IMG/VR virus record: IMGVR_UViG_3300001242_000029
Location: 1-57,387 of that record
Source of the DNA: a virus
DNA length: 57,387 nucleotides
Direction: 5' to 3' (one strand)
Part shown: positions 15,040-23,572 of the stretch, in pieces
Position numbering within the stretch: position 1 is the first letter of the stretch
Layout of the letters: the number at the start of each line of letters is the position of its first letter
Notes under the pieces: model-generated
Told to the model about the DNA's origin: nothing
Databases searched by the model: none
Seen by the model: only the letters and a program-made list of their open reading frames with translations
Translations under genes and position numbers: made by a program

Positions 15040-16458
15040 TTATTTGGCAATTTTAACAACATAAGAAGCTGATGACCAAGGGGCGTCAACTTCAAAAACA
15101 TTTGCTTCAATTTCTAAAGGAACAATAATCCAAGGCCATTGTTTTGGCAACCAAATACACGCAACAGATCGGATCATATCAAGTATTTGGTCTTTTTCAT
15201 CAGGTTCATTTGTAAAAACAAGCTCGTCGTGTATTTGTCCAATTAACCGGGTCTTTAATCCTTGGTATTCAATCCTTTTTGAAATTTCAATGAATGTGGC
15301 AAGAGTACAATGGAATGCTGGGCCTTGTATTGGGTAATTGTTTATTTCGTTTTTGCCCATCAACCCAGAGCAGGTAAACCCGGTTAATGTTTTTAAGTAT
15401 CCCCTTTTATAATACTCCGCAACATTATCTAATTTCCATTGATTGTATGCCTTAAATCTTTGTTTCCAAAAATGGTTTTGTACATCTTGAATATGGTCTT
15501 CAAATTCTTCGTAACAAGTTATGCCCTTTCGGATTAAGTGCTCTCCAAGGGTCATTCCAGTTATTAATGGCAAACCGTCTGATTTTTCCCAAGAACCGGA
15601 AGAAGGCAATCCACCCCAGTGCAAAAGAATTGGGGCATTGTTCCCGTAATAATCGCCGTAGAATTGAGGAAATACAAATCCATTTTTGGCGCCTTTCCTT
15701 AGTGTTTTTTCAGATCCTTCTTTTTGAAATTTATCCAGCTTATAGCAATCGACGGCAAGATCCCGGTGCATATCAGTTTTTTTGTCTGTTACATACTTTA
15801 TCATTTTGGGATCTTTATGATTGCAGCAAGAAATAGCAACTTCAATCCCGGAAAAGTCTGCTGTAAGAAACCGATGTCCTTTGTGCGGGATAAATGCTGT
15901 CCGGATGATTTTCTTTTGAATGGGATCTCTATTCGGCTGGTTCTGGAAATTGATATTGGCGCTGCTGGATCGGAATGTTTTGGCAGTATGCAGGTGGAAG
16001 AATGGGTGAAGAAACCCATCCACTTGTTCTTTTATGATACCTGAGATATAAGTGTTCAAAACCTTATCATATTTTTTATAACTGATATACGGCAATAAAT
16101 CTTCATTCTGTTTGCTTAACAGTTCTAAAGTTTCATTGTTTACAACAGGCTGGCCGTTTGGGTATGTAACACTGGGTTCGGTTTTTTTGACTTGTGGGAG
16201 GTGTAATTTTTTAAACAAGATATCCCGAAGTTGCATATCAGAATTGAAATTGGCATTCCGGTAAATTTTTTTCCATAGTTTACCGGTCCTGGTTTCTTTA
16301 AATTCAGTGATTAATTTTTTTAGTTTCAGGGTAAGTATTTTTTCTTGCTTCAAGCAGTATTTGATATCAATGCCAATACCTTCAATTGAGGCATTTGATA
16401 AAGTAATTAACCCTTCTGTGATCAATTTCCGTGCATCTTCAGTAGTTGCTTGAATCAT
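15040..16458 (-). CDS. Family A DNA polymerase, polymerase domain only
   Basis: The ATG at 16458 overlaps the upstream stop as ATGA and follows AGGGAAG. The 472-residue product has motif A DFSGIE (201-206), motif B from R254 to Y267 (RKGAKNG then FYG) and motif C HDE (410-412). It lacks an exonuclease domain; that domain is in a separate gene at 16919 fused to a UDG-like domain, with one small gene between. The two proteins probably assemble into the replicative polymerase. Confidence 0.9.
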   Translation of the reverse strand: MIQATTEDARKLITEGLITLSNASIEGIGIDIKYCLKQEKILTLKLKKLITEFKETRTGKLWKKIYRNANFNSDMQLRDILFKKLHLPQVKKTEPSVTYPNGQPVVNNETLELLSKQNEDLLPYISYKKYDKVLNTYISGIIKEQVDGFLHPFFHLHTAKTFRSSSANINFQNQPNRDPIQKKIIRTAFIPHKGHRFLTADFSGIEVAISCCNHKDPKMIKYVTDKKTDMHRDLAVDCYKLDKFQKEGSEKTLRKGAKNGFVFPQFYGDYYGNNAPILLHWGGLPSSGSWEKSDGLPLITGMTLGEHLIRKGITCYEEFEDHIQDVQNHFWKQRFKAYNQWKLDNVAEYYKRGYLKTLTGFTCSGLMGKNEINNYPIQGPAFHCTLATFIEISKRIEYQGLKTRLIGQIHDELVFTNEPDEKDQILDMIRSVACIWLPKQWPWIIVPLEIEANVFEVDAPWSSASYVVKIAK

Positions 16459-16901
16459 TTTATCTTCCCTTGTGATTTTAAATAATGGTACCGCACCCCA
16501 CATTCAGCACAACAAAACCTCTTGATCCCCCAGTTTTGGTCTTTTTGTGTTCTGTGCCTGGAAAACCACCCTTCTATTTTTTCATTTTTACATTGAGTTG
16601 GGTCTACCTGGTACATCAGGCATTGTTTTCTTTTAGGGGCCTTTATTTTTTCTTTCCCGTTACTGTGGTATTTTTCATAATTTTTCTTCCCTTCTGGGCA
16701 TTCAAAACAATAGTAAAATGCATCGATGGTATGGTTAATTGCAGAGACCCCGTTTTTGTTTGTTTTGTTTGCTTGATGGTACATATGTGCACAAGCTTTT
16801 TTTGTTAATTGGAGTTTGATAGGTTTTATGCATTTGAATATTTGAAGGCTTTCTTTCTGTAACAATTCAGAATTGGTCTGCAATTTCTTTTTCCGTTTCA
16901 T
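16455..16901 (-). CDS. Cysteine-rich protein between the two polymerase genes, unknown
   Basis: The 148-residue product is basic and has scattered CxxC-like pairs (CFEC near 68 and CCAEC near 132) that could bind zinc. It lies between the exonuclease and polymerase parts of a split polymerase and overlaps the polymerase gene by four bases. A linker or processivity role is possible, but no family is recognised. Confidence 0.55.
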   Translation of the reverse strand: MKRKKKLQTNSELLQKESLQIFKCIKPIKLQLTKKACAHMYHQANKTNKNGVSAINHTIDAFYYCFECPEGKKNYEKYHSNGKEKIKAPKRKQCLMYQVDPTQCKNEKIEGWFSRHRTQKDQNWGIKRFCCAECGVRYHYLKSQGKIK

Positions 16902-16918
16902 TGTAGGTTTCTGCCTGG

Positions 16919-18166
16919 TTAAAAGGGAATTAGTTCGTTTGCTACTTTATTTTCAATATCTTGTTTTTGTTTTTCTGTGAGCCAATATCCGTATAATGAA
17001 TCCAAGGCGCAATAAGTCAAAACTGGTTTTATCCCGAATTTTTTAATGAATTCTTTTATTCTGTTTTTTGCATTGGCCCCCTGATCAGGTGGGCTTTCTA
17101 AGTATGGTTCTATTTGAGAATTATAATCGATAACCCCGAAATTAACATATGCTTGGAATTTTAATCCACAAATGCCTTGCCTGTTATCCAAGATATGGGC
17201 CGTGTTCATGCTGCACCAATCCCAGCCACGGACTCTGGTTTTCATTAATACTGCACTCCATAATTGCTCGAAAGAAAGGTTGTGTGATGATTTTTTTATT
17301 TTTCCTTTTTTCAGGATCATAGACCATACCTTTGCCCTGTATTCATCATTCTCCCAAACAAATACTTTTTTACTGGATACTGCAACGCTGACACAAATTA
17401 TCTCATGTCCTGGTGCATGTGGTTTCAGCCCGGTAGTTTCATAATCAAAAGAAACCCAAGGAGCACGGTTGATCTCTTTAATAGCTTGCCGGAAATCTTC
17501 ATTATTTTCAACGTAATGAATGCATTTGGTATCATCGGAAAATTGAATTTGTTCTTGTATGCTTATTGCGGATGTTAAATCTTCTAGCCAAAGATTCTCT
17601 GCCATATTACTGTACTTTTCTTCACTTTGTTCAATAAACCAAGGAGCGAATACTGGGCAAACCCAAGCTTGATAGTTCCTGTCTGGTATTTGCCAACCTC
17701 TCCAATTCTGTATTCCGCTGATGTTCTTTTTCCAGTAATGGCCAATCAATGCATCAAGTGATTCTCCCCCAAAGGGGATTATCACATTTGGTTTATGTTG
17801 GCGGATCGTTTGTACCAGTTTTGTTTTGCAGCAAAGAATTTCTTTTGGTTTGACTTTTTCTTCTGAATAACAAGCAACAGAATAGACAACAAGGCAATCA
17901 CTGGCAACATCTACCCCTATTTGTTTTAAAGCACGAACAATTTTTTTCCCGTGCCGGCTTTTAAGTGGTTCACCAAGTTTATCGTCAGTCACACTTGGTG
18001 ATTCAACCAAAAGCATGATCTTTTTCTTAAATCCACCAAACGGCTTCATTCTTGGAGTTTTGCATCCACGGTACCTGCCACAAGTTGAGCAAGTATTACC
18101 TCTTCCAACAAAGGAATTAAATGTTTGCACTTTTTGTTTTCTTTCTGGGAAAAAGAATCCGGACAT
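16919..18166 (-). CDS. Uracil-DNA glycosylase-like domain fused to a 3'-5' exonuclease
   Basis: The 415-residue protein starts with a cysteine cluster (C26, C29, C35) and a segment LLVESPSVTDD resembling the type 4/5 UDG motif GEAPG-x-ED; PFGGESLDALIG follows. From about residue 235 comes a DnaQ/PolI-type exonuclease with FDYETTGL, a middle SSHNLSFE segment and a final YCALDSLYGYW. UDG-like domains on phage polymerases are known from SPO1-type phages. The UDG catalytic residues are changed, so it may be structural. TAATG couples it to the gene upstream. Confidence 0.75.
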   Translation of the reverse strand: MSGFFFPERKQKVQTFNSFVGRGNTCSTCGRYRGCKTPRMKPFGGFKKKIMLLVESPSVTDDKLGEPLKSRHGKKIVRALKQIGVDVASDCLVVYSVACYSEEKVKPKEILCCKTKLVQTIRQHKPNVIIPFGGESLDALIGHYWKKNISGIQNWRGWQIPDRNYQAWVCPVFAPWFIEQSEEKYSNMAENLWLEDLTSAISIQEQIQFSDDTKCIHYVENNEDFRQAIKEINRAPWVSFDYETTGLKPHAPGHEIICVSVAVSSKKVFVWENDEYRAKVWSMILKKGKIKKSSHNLSFEQLWSAVLMKTRVRGWDWCSMNTAHILDNRQGICGLKFQAYVNFGVIDYNSQIEPYLESPPDQGANAKNRIKEFIKKFGIKPVLTYCALDSLYGYWLTEKQKQDIENKVANELIPF

Positions 18167-18978
18167 TACTCCTTCCTCCCGCTAAAAAGCCAATCAGTGT
18201 TTCCTTTTCTTTCCTTGTTTTTGAAAGCTTTTTTCCACAAAATATTAACGTCTGTTCGGTATAGGGAATTTATACCACCCCATTCTTCCTTACCTTTTTT
18301 TGCCTTTATTTTAACGATGCCAGGGTGAAGTTTACTTAATGCTATAGCAGCTTCTTTTTGCATTTCAAACGTCCGATAGGTTGAACACCCACCCCTATCG
18401 CCACTCTTCCCTTGTCCCCAGCAATACTTGTACGACACCCGGTTTTTGTATCCTGCAGCAAGTAAAGACAAAGTCATGTCAAAATCTTCCATTATCGGCA
18501 ATCTATCAAACCTGATTTTTTCTTTATTCACAATTTTGGTGTTGTACGCATAAACATTATTCATACGGGTCACTTCCAGGTAATCTTCTGCTATCCGGTT
18601 ATTCCCAAATCTTTGACTGACCCCTACGTGGATAAGCCCTTCTTCCAGCCAAAAAAGTAATAATTTGTACATTCCGTACACATCTATTTTTTCAGCTTTT
18701 TTAAGTTTACCTTCTTTCCGTACACCAAAGGACATATCATCATCAAAAAATAAACTGAAATCACTGAGGCTATTTTCAATAATGTACTGGCGTACTTGGC
18801 CGATGTTTGTTACTTTTCTTTCCACAACCATGATCATTTTTTTAGAAACACGTTCGCAATACACCCCGTATTCTTCTTTGTTCACAACCAAACGAACCTT
18901 TTCCATCAATTTATTTGGGATGTGCTTTAATGTCTCTTGCTTATTCGGCCTGCTGTACGTGGGAATATAAATGTGCAT
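18166..18978 (-). CDS. GT-A glycosyltransferase-like protein, TET-associated type
   Basis: The 270-residue protein begins with IPTYSRP, has an FFDDDMSF strand near residue 78 as a metal-binding DXD motif, and a C-terminal half with ED and aromatic residues. This pattern matches GT-A-like enzymes described as TET/JBP-associated glycosyltransferases in phages, which are proposed to sugar modified DNA bases. No TET-type oxygenase was seen in this window, so the acceptor is unknown. It overlaps the polymerase exonuclease gene by one base (TAATG). Confidence 0.6.
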   Translation of the reverse strand: MHIYIPTYSRPNKQETLKHIPNKLMEKVRLVVNKEEYGVYCERVSKKMIMVVERKVTNIGQVRQYIIENSLSDFSLFFDDDMSFGVRKEGKLKKAEKIDVYGMYKLLLFWLEEGLIHVGVSQRFGNNRIAEDYLEVTRMNNVYAYNTKIVNKEKIRFDRLPIMEDFDMTLSLLAAGYKNRVSYKYCWGQGKSGDRGGCSTYRTFEMQKEAAIALSKLHPGIVKIKAKKGKEEWGGINSLYRTDVNILWKKAFKNKERKGNTDWLFSGRKE

Positions 18979-18990
18979 AATACACCTGTT

Positions 18991-20322
18991 TTATTTTGTT
19001 AAATCGATACCTTCTTTTTTCCATTGTGCTTCATAATCATGTGGGGCATACTCAAAAACTAAATTGCCCTTACTGTCCTGGTCAACCGGAACAACTTTCC
19101 CATGGAAATAGTTCCTGGGATTTCCAGGACTGTGTAAATTATTCCAGGACCGTTGTGTGATTTGTTTTAGATTGGTGTTCCGGACCCTGGCGTGTGACAT
19201 TCCAACAGTACATGGGTGGTCATTGGCAAAACGCCATTCTTCCAGGTATGTTTCTTTACCACTGTTGTACACTTTATCAAAATAAAGCCTTTCAAGCTTT
19301 CCTGTTTTGTGATATGTTTTCCTGATTTCTTTCAGGTGGTATGTCAATTGGGATGTAGTCCAGTTTTGCATTTCCGGGTTCTTTTTAAAATTATCCGGCA
19401 TGGCACAACATGATCCAGAGGTGTTCAACTCTTTAAAGTCAGGGTCACTGATCCCACAAACCAAATTATTTTCAATGCAGAATTTATAGATCTTTTTGAT
19501 ATATGGCTCTTTTACAAGCCTATTGAGCCTCCGGTACCCGCCACGTTCTTTTGGGCTGAGCACCGTGTAATATTCATGCATATTTTTTATCCCGGTTAAC
19601 TGGCCCAGCCAATCATACCTGGTCTTCATTCCGATATTTGCTCTTGCATCCATGGCAAAAAACTCGCAACTGACACCGTTAATACCAGCAGCGAGGGCAT
19701 CGTTTAATAGTTCATCAAGGCCAACATCAGAAATTCCAACAATAAAAGGACGTAATCTGAGGATAGTCCAATACCCCATATCACTGAGTTCTTTCAATGC
19801 TTTTAATCTTTTTGTTGGGCTTGGCACCCCAATTTCAACCCGTTTTGCCATATCATCATCACGGGTTATAATGGATGCCTGGAAAGCAAAATTTGACTGT
19901 TTTTGGTATTTCTCAAATGTTTTGAGGTAGTTCTTTTCTAAGATTGTTGGTCCTTTGAATGAAAAGAGGGTTGGGTAATTTAATTTCCCCAGCCCTTTAA
20001 TTAATTCAAGCCCGGTTCCGTTTGTTTTTTCAAATGAACAAAATGGATCTGCCAATCCACCCCAATGCAACAAGAATTTTCTTTTATAAAAATGCCGGTA
20101 CATTACATCTTGCGGTGATTCACCATTCATTTTTTTCAACAACCTTTTTACATTCACTTGTTTGAGTTCATGTGTTTTCATGCTTGGGTTGTTGCTCTTA
20201 AAGAAGTATGAAAAACAATTATGCACAAGCACACCATTGGCATAATAATTATTATGTTTAGACGTTTCAATGTTATGGACTCTGAAAGTCCCTTTTTTTA
20301 TAACAATGCTTTTTATGCGCAT
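18991..20322 (-). CDS. Split-intein C-terminal part plus C-extein of a radical SAM protein
   Basis: The ATG at 20322 follows AAAGGA seven bases away. Residues 1-35 are a short IntC with VHNIE, YYANGVLVHN and the junction Asn-Cys (N35, C36). The remaining 408 residues are the C-extein, similar to the SplB/Rv2578c-like radical SAM group. C36 becomes the third cysteine of the cluster motif after trans-splicing with the N-part at 20558-21439. The start overlaps the nuclease frame by ten bases. The activity may be DNA repair of the photoproduct lyase type, but the substrate is not known. Confidence 0.85.
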   Translation of the reverse strand: MRIKSIVIKKGTFRVHNIETSKHNNYYANGVLVHNCFSYFFKSNNPSMKTHELKQVNVKRLLKKMNGESPQDVMYRHFYKRKFLLHWGGLADPFCSFEKTNGTGLELIKGLGKLNYPTLFSFKGPTILEKNYLKTFEKYQKQSNFAFQASIITRDDDMAKRVEIGVPSPTKRLKALKELSDMGYWTILRLRPFIVGISDVGLDELLNDALAAGINGVSCEFFAMDARANIGMKTRYDWLGQLTGIKNMHEYYTVLSPKERGGYRRLNRLVKEPYIKKIYKFCIENNLVCGISDPDFKELNTSGSCCAMPDNFKKNPEMQNWTTSQLTYHLKEIRKTYHKTGKLERLYFDKVYNSGKETYLEEWRFANDHPCTVGMSHARVRNTNLKQITQRSWNNLHSPGNPRNYFHGKVVPVDQDSKGNLVFEYAPHDYEAQWKKEGIDLTK

Positions 20323-21187
20323 TTTGCAATCCTTTCGGTAAGCAACTTACTAAACTGGGTGACAGGTAATTTTGTTTCGTCTCTATGTATACGAACAGTA
20401 ATTATGCCATGTTTTTGATACAACCAATTATCACGTTCATGATGTTTTTCTTGCCCCTTTTCTGTATAATGCTTACTGTGCCCATCATACTCTATTACAA
20501 TATTTTTATCAGGCAAGAAAAAATCAAGCGTGTATTCTCTTTTTGGTCCTGGTATTTTCATTTCATGAATAAAGTTTTCACCGAGCACACGTAGTGCTTT
20601 CCGTACCTTTTTTCACCGATTGAAATTCTTCCATTTTCAAGCCATGTTTTTACTGATTTTTGCAATGTCTTTCTTCTGATGGTTGGGTCCTTCATCGGAT
20701 TGTTTGTCAGCATCCTATGTTTTGCGTCTGGTTTTTCTTTTCCTAACCAATATGGAGTTAATTCACCACTGGCATACCGTTTTTTTAATGTTTTCGATGT
20801 TCTTTCTGTGACACCAGCAACCCACCTTGGATTATTTTTCTTCATGCGTTTTGATACATTTTTTCTAAATTGGTATTCTTGGTTCCGTGCAACTAAATAC
20901 GGCTTTTCTACAAAATCAACTTCATCAGTTAGCTTTAAGTCTTTTACGCATTTCCATTCAGAATTATTCACCCAAACAGGATGTTCACCTGTGATATTTA
21001 ACTTCCGCCCATTTTCAAGTTCAATCTCATAAATCTCATGCACTGTCCTTTCCATGGTGGCTGTTATTTCTGTTACCTCCATTTGCATTGTTTCGACGTT
21101 CCTGCTGTAAATACTATCTCCTACCATAAGATGTTCAATTGGTTTATTCCCACCAACAACAGAAATTGGAGTCCCTGCAATAGTGCA
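20218..21187 (-). other. Split intein locus, IntN to IntC
   Basis: The splice junctions are Cys1 encoded at 21185-21187 and Asn at 20218-20220, followed by Cys+1 at 20215-20217. IntN carries block A (CTIAGTPISV) and block B (ITGEHPVWV). IntC carries block F/G (YYANGVLVHN). The pieces lie in different frames, with a homing-nuclease frame between them and a separate ribosome site for IntC. This is the arrangement known as a fractured gene. Confidence 0.85.
20313..20588 (-). CDS. Vsr/EDxHD-like homing endonuclease domain
   Basis: The frame encodes a PD-(D/E)xK-type nuclease: LDFFLPDKNIVIEYDGH gives the D and E-Y-D-G core, then HHERDNWLYQKHGI and TVRIH. This is the very-short-patch-repair/DUF559-like fold used by split-intein homing nucleases. 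A GTG at 20588 could start it, but the sequence continues upstream to a run of six A (20620-20625), where a -1 shift would fuse it to the N-part frame. It probably promotes movement of the split intein. Intact catalytic residues suggest recent activity. Confidence 0.75.
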   Translation of the reverse strand: MLGENFIHEMKIPGPKREYTLDFFLPDKNIVIEYDGHSKHYTEKGQEKHHERDNWLYQKHGIITVRIHRDETKLPVTQFSKLLTERIAKCA

Positions 21188-21439
21188 ATAGCAACAGCCG
21201 AGTCCACAGTAACTATACTGATCAAATGTCATCGGCATACTGCAATCAGGTAATTCACTGCTCACCCGTGGGGAACCATATGTTCCGTGGGCTGTCCTGT
21301 CTGTATTCTCAAGAAGCCATTTGTTTGCTTCTTTTAAGATGTCGGAGTTTAGTGGAGGTAATATTCCGTTTCCGATCTGATCTTCTTTCGTCATGTTCTG
21401 GCTCTGTTTGGTACTTGAATTTTCGTTTTTCCGAATCAT
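20558..21439 (-). CDS. N-extein of a radical SAM protein plus IntN and NUMOD-like segment
   Basis: The 293-residue frame has an N-extein (1-84) ending in YCGLGCCY, then IntN from C85 (CTIAGTPIS, block B near 152), then a basic region with NUMOD3-like modules (NNPMKDPTIRRK) that belongs to the nuclease. Splicing joins Y84 to the C-extein Cys and recreates C-x3-C-x2-C, the radical SAM cluster motif. AGGGGAAA precedes the ATG, which lies inside the upstream gene (131-base overlap). Without splicing the cluster motif is incomplete, so enzyme activity should depend on the intein. Confidence 0.85.
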   Translation of the reverse strand: MIRKNENSSTKQSQNMTKEDQIGNGILPPLNSDILKEANKWLLENTDRTAHGTYGSPRVSSELPDCSMPMTFDQYSYCGLGCCYCTIAGTPISVVGGNKPIEHLMVGDSIYSRNVETMQMEVTEITATMERTVHEIYEIELENGRKLNITGEHPVWVNNSEWKCVKDLKLTDEVDFVEKPYLVARNQEYQFRKNVSKRMKKNNPRWVAGVTERTSKTLKKRYASGELTPYWLGKEKPDAKHRMLTNNPMKDPTIRRKTLQKSVKTWLENGRISIGEKRYGKHYVCSVKTLFMK

Positions 21440-21779
21440 AAGATATTTCCCCTGATTTCAATGCTGCGATAAAATCTAAAAGCAAATTAATCCTGTACAG
21501 TGATTGCTTCACCCCGAGTGATCTGCGAGAAGTTACAGAGAAAAACTGCTTGAAGTTTTGGATGTCTTCTTCATTTGCAAAAACAACTTCAATAATTCTG
21601 TCATCAATAGATGCTGCGTGGTTCACTTGTGTTGTTTTCTGCAACTTTTCCGGGCGGAGGTATTGCATTTCCAGGACACGCAATTCTTCTTTCGATGTGC
21701 ATTTTTTCTTTGCCAATTCAAATTTGCTCATTTTTGAAAGCACCCTACTCTTAATTGGCAAGAATTCTTCTATGTTCAT
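21309..21779 (-). CDS. Protein of unknown function, helical and basic at its end
   Basis: The 156-residue product follows AAGGAGG and overlaps the radical SAM N-part by 131 bases. It is helical, with a charged C-terminal third. It sits between the sliding clamp and the fractured gene. No family is recognised. Confidence 0.6.
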   Translation of the reverse strand: MNIEEFLPIKSRVLSKMSKFELAKKKCTSKEELRVLEMQYLRPEKLQKTTQVNHAASIDDRIIEVVFANEEDIQNFKQFFSVTSRRSLGVKQSLYRINLLLDFIAALKSGEISYDSEKRKFKYQTEPEHDERRSDRKRNITSTKLRHLKRSKQMAS

Positions 21780-21791
21780 TTTGGTGCCTCC

Positions 21792-22532
21792 TTAACTTTT
21801 GAGTGGCACCAGTGACCAAAAGTTTTCTTTTTGTTTTATGACCGTTGGGACGTCAGTGCCAAAGAACATTGTTACTTTTTCACTCCAGTCTAGGATGCCA
21901 AGGATTTTCAAAAAATGTTCTGTCAGGATTTCCGTTTTGCATGTTTCATCAGTTTCCGCTTTACCTAAAAACAGTTTAAATTGCTGCTCATCGTATTCAT
22001 TGCTGTGCAGCATTGTTTTCTTCTTTTCGGAAACAATAAAAATGCTGGTAGGGCTGACTATGGAAGAATAGTACGTAAATTCGTCGTACATCTTTTTGGT
22101 GAAGTCGATGGAGTTACTGCATTGTTTTTTGAGGTCAGAAAATTTAAGCTTTTCTGTGATGCTGGTTGGGACAGATTCAGGAGGAGATAGAATACATTTC
22201 AATTGGGCTTTGTGTTTTTTGAGGATAATCCAGTCATCTTCAAACCGGTACTGGACTTCTTCGCTGTTTTCAAAGAATTTAATCAGGCCGGGTAAATTGT
22301 TTAGCCCAATAGTGAGGTCCTCTGTTATACCAAGGTCTTCAGTGCAAGAAAGGAATACACTGGAAGTCATATCAATTGCCTGGATTTCTCCAACCCCGTT
22401 TTTTACAGTCAGGACAACTTCATTCAACAACCCACGCAGGTTTGCATTTGTGAGTAAGGCGCTGAAGTTTTTTCCATTCTTGATTATCGTGTTATCTCCT
22501 GCGTGGTCACTTTTCTTTTTTAGTTTTCCCAT
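21792..22532 (-). CDS. Sliding clamp-like protein
   Basis: The 246-residue protein has the strand-rich pattern of phage gp45/PCNA-type clamps: an N-terminal NLRGLLNEVVLTVKN helix-strand, an IQAIDMTSSVFLSC strand pair and an interdomain middle region (ITEKLKFSDLKK). Length fits one gp45-type subunit. AAGGAA precedes the ATG. A clamp loader gene is present downstream. Sequence motifs of clamps are weak, so the call rests on pattern, length and the presence of a clamp loader. Confidence 0.65.
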   Translation of the reverse strand: MGKLKKKSDHAGDNTIIKNGKNFSALLTNANLRGLLNEVVLTVKNGVGEIQAIDMTSSVFLSCTEDLGITEDLTIGLNNLPGLIKFFENSEEVQYRFEDDWIILKKHKAQLKCILSPPESVPTSITEKLKFSDLKKQCSNSIDFTKKMYDEFTYYSSIVSPTSIFIVSEKKKTMLHSNEYDEQQFKLFLGKAETDETCKTEILTEHFLKILGILDWSEKVTMFFGTDVPTVIKQKENFWSLVPLKS

Positions 22533-22565
22533 TTCCTTATTTCACCCTCATTATTGATTTTGTGC

Positions 22566-22603
22566 GAAAAATGCCGCCCATTAATGCATATTTGGGCGGC
22601 ATT
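22566..22603 (-). terminator. Rho-independent terminator, minus strand
   Basis: An 11-bp perfect stem (AATGCCGCCCA with TGGGCGGCATT) with a 12-base loop is followed on the minus strand by a run of T. It lies between the repeat-containing gene ending at 22637 and the sliding clamp gene. Confidence 0.85.
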
Positions 22604-22636
22604 CAATCATTGTTTTACTTGGCTCCGTTGGCAGTG

Positions 22637-23461
22637 CTATTCCATGTTGGGATGTTTTTCTTCTTTGGATTTGATCTTCCCGTTTTTTTCGGTAATTGTG
22701 ATCCCTTCCTTTTTCAACTGCTTCATATGGCCATGCAGCCTGGCAGTGAGTTGTTTCACATCCTTTCCGGGAAATTTTTCAGTGAGTGTTTTGAGGATGT
22801 CTTCTTCTGTGGTACCTTTGAAGAGCAATTCATCAATCACACCAACAGCAGAAGAAAGCAACCGGCCGTATCTGGATTTTCCAGCTTCTTTTTTCGGGCC
22901 TTTTGCAGGTTTTTCAGCCGGGTCAATTCCGAGGATTTTCAGCATTTTGGCTTTCAATTCACGTGGGCCGGCAAGACCTTTATAATCACTGAGGCCTTTG
23001 CGCAGTTTTTTGAATTCATCATTGTTGTTCACCAGGATTTTCATGTCGTCAAGCTTCTTTGCTGCTTTTACCTGGTCGGCCAGGGACAGTTCCGGACCAT
23101 CATCATCTGCATCATCATCTGCATCATCATCTGCATCATCATCTGCATCATCATCTGCATCATCATCTGCATCATCATCTGCATCATCATCTGCATCATC
23201 ATCTGCATCTTCTGCTTCCGGGATTTCAACCCCCAGGATTTCAAGCACCTCTGCCAAGTTTTCAGAAATTTCATCGTCTTCAGTGAGTTCTGCGGCGGCC
23301 TCTGTCACTTTGTCACAGATTTCCTCAATGGACCCTTTATTCAGTTCAACAGGGTTTCCATCATCATCTTCCAGGTCAAGCAGGCCCTGGAGCTCATCCG
23401 CAGCTTTTCGCAGCTTTTTCGGGTCAATCTGCGGTGCTTTTTCTTTACTTTTCTTTCCCAT
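22637..23461 (-). CDS. Acidic-repeat protein with a wHTH-like C-terminal module
   Basis: The 274-residue protein has a helical acidic N-terminal part, a run of Asp/Ala repeats encoded by nine 12-bp units (about residues 85-125), and a C-terminal module beginning RYGRLLSSAVGVID and ending LKKEGITITEKNG. The same module ends the gene at 33728-34411. It looks like a small winged-helix or modulator domain. AAGGAG precedes the ATG, and a promoter-like element lies 80 bases upstream; a terminator follows. It is probably highly expressed; function unknown. Confidence 0.6.
   Translation of the reverse strand: MGKKSKEKAPQIDPKKLRKAADELQGLLDLEDDDGNPVELNKGSIEEICDKVTEAAAELTEDDEISENLAEVLEILGVEIPEAEDADDDADDDADDDADDDADDDADDDADDDADDDADDDGPELSLADQVKAAKKLDDMKILVNNNDEFKKLRKGLSDYKGLAGPRELKAKMLKILGIDPAEKPAKGPKKEAGKSRYGRLLSSAVGVIDELLFKGTTEEDILKTLTEKFPGKDVKQLTARLHGHMKQLKKEGITITEKNGKIKSKEEKHPNME
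23101..23208 (-). repeat. Nine 12-bp tandem repeats encoding Asp-Ala units
   Basis: Nine identical units of CATCATCTGCAT (plus-strand reading) lie head to tail. They keep the frame, so length changes add or remove four acidic residues at a time. Slippage during replication is expected here. Confidence 0.95.
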
Positions 23462-23543
23462 TGTCGTTCTCCTTTTTTCTTTGTTACTGTTAGTAACTCT
23501 TGGTTAAATTGGAATATGATTAAATTCATTTCCTCGTCATTAT

Positions 23544-23572
23544 ATTATACAAAACAATTTTAATTTTTTAAA
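23544..23572 (-). promoter_or_regulatory. Minus-strand promoter-like element 2
   Basis: TTTAAA and TGTATAAT are 17 bases apart on the minus strand, with TTAAAATTGTTTTG between them. It precedes the acidic-repeat gene by about 80 bases and matches elements 1 and 3. Confidence 0.65.

Noticed and set aside
23101-23208. CRISPR-like repeat array
   Set aside because: Units are 12 bp, contiguous and coding; there are no spacers.
22562-23563. Long plus-strand frame across the acidic-repeat gene
   Set aside because: It is the shadow of the 12-bp repeats and the minus-strand gene, which has a ribosome site, a promoter-like element and a terminator.
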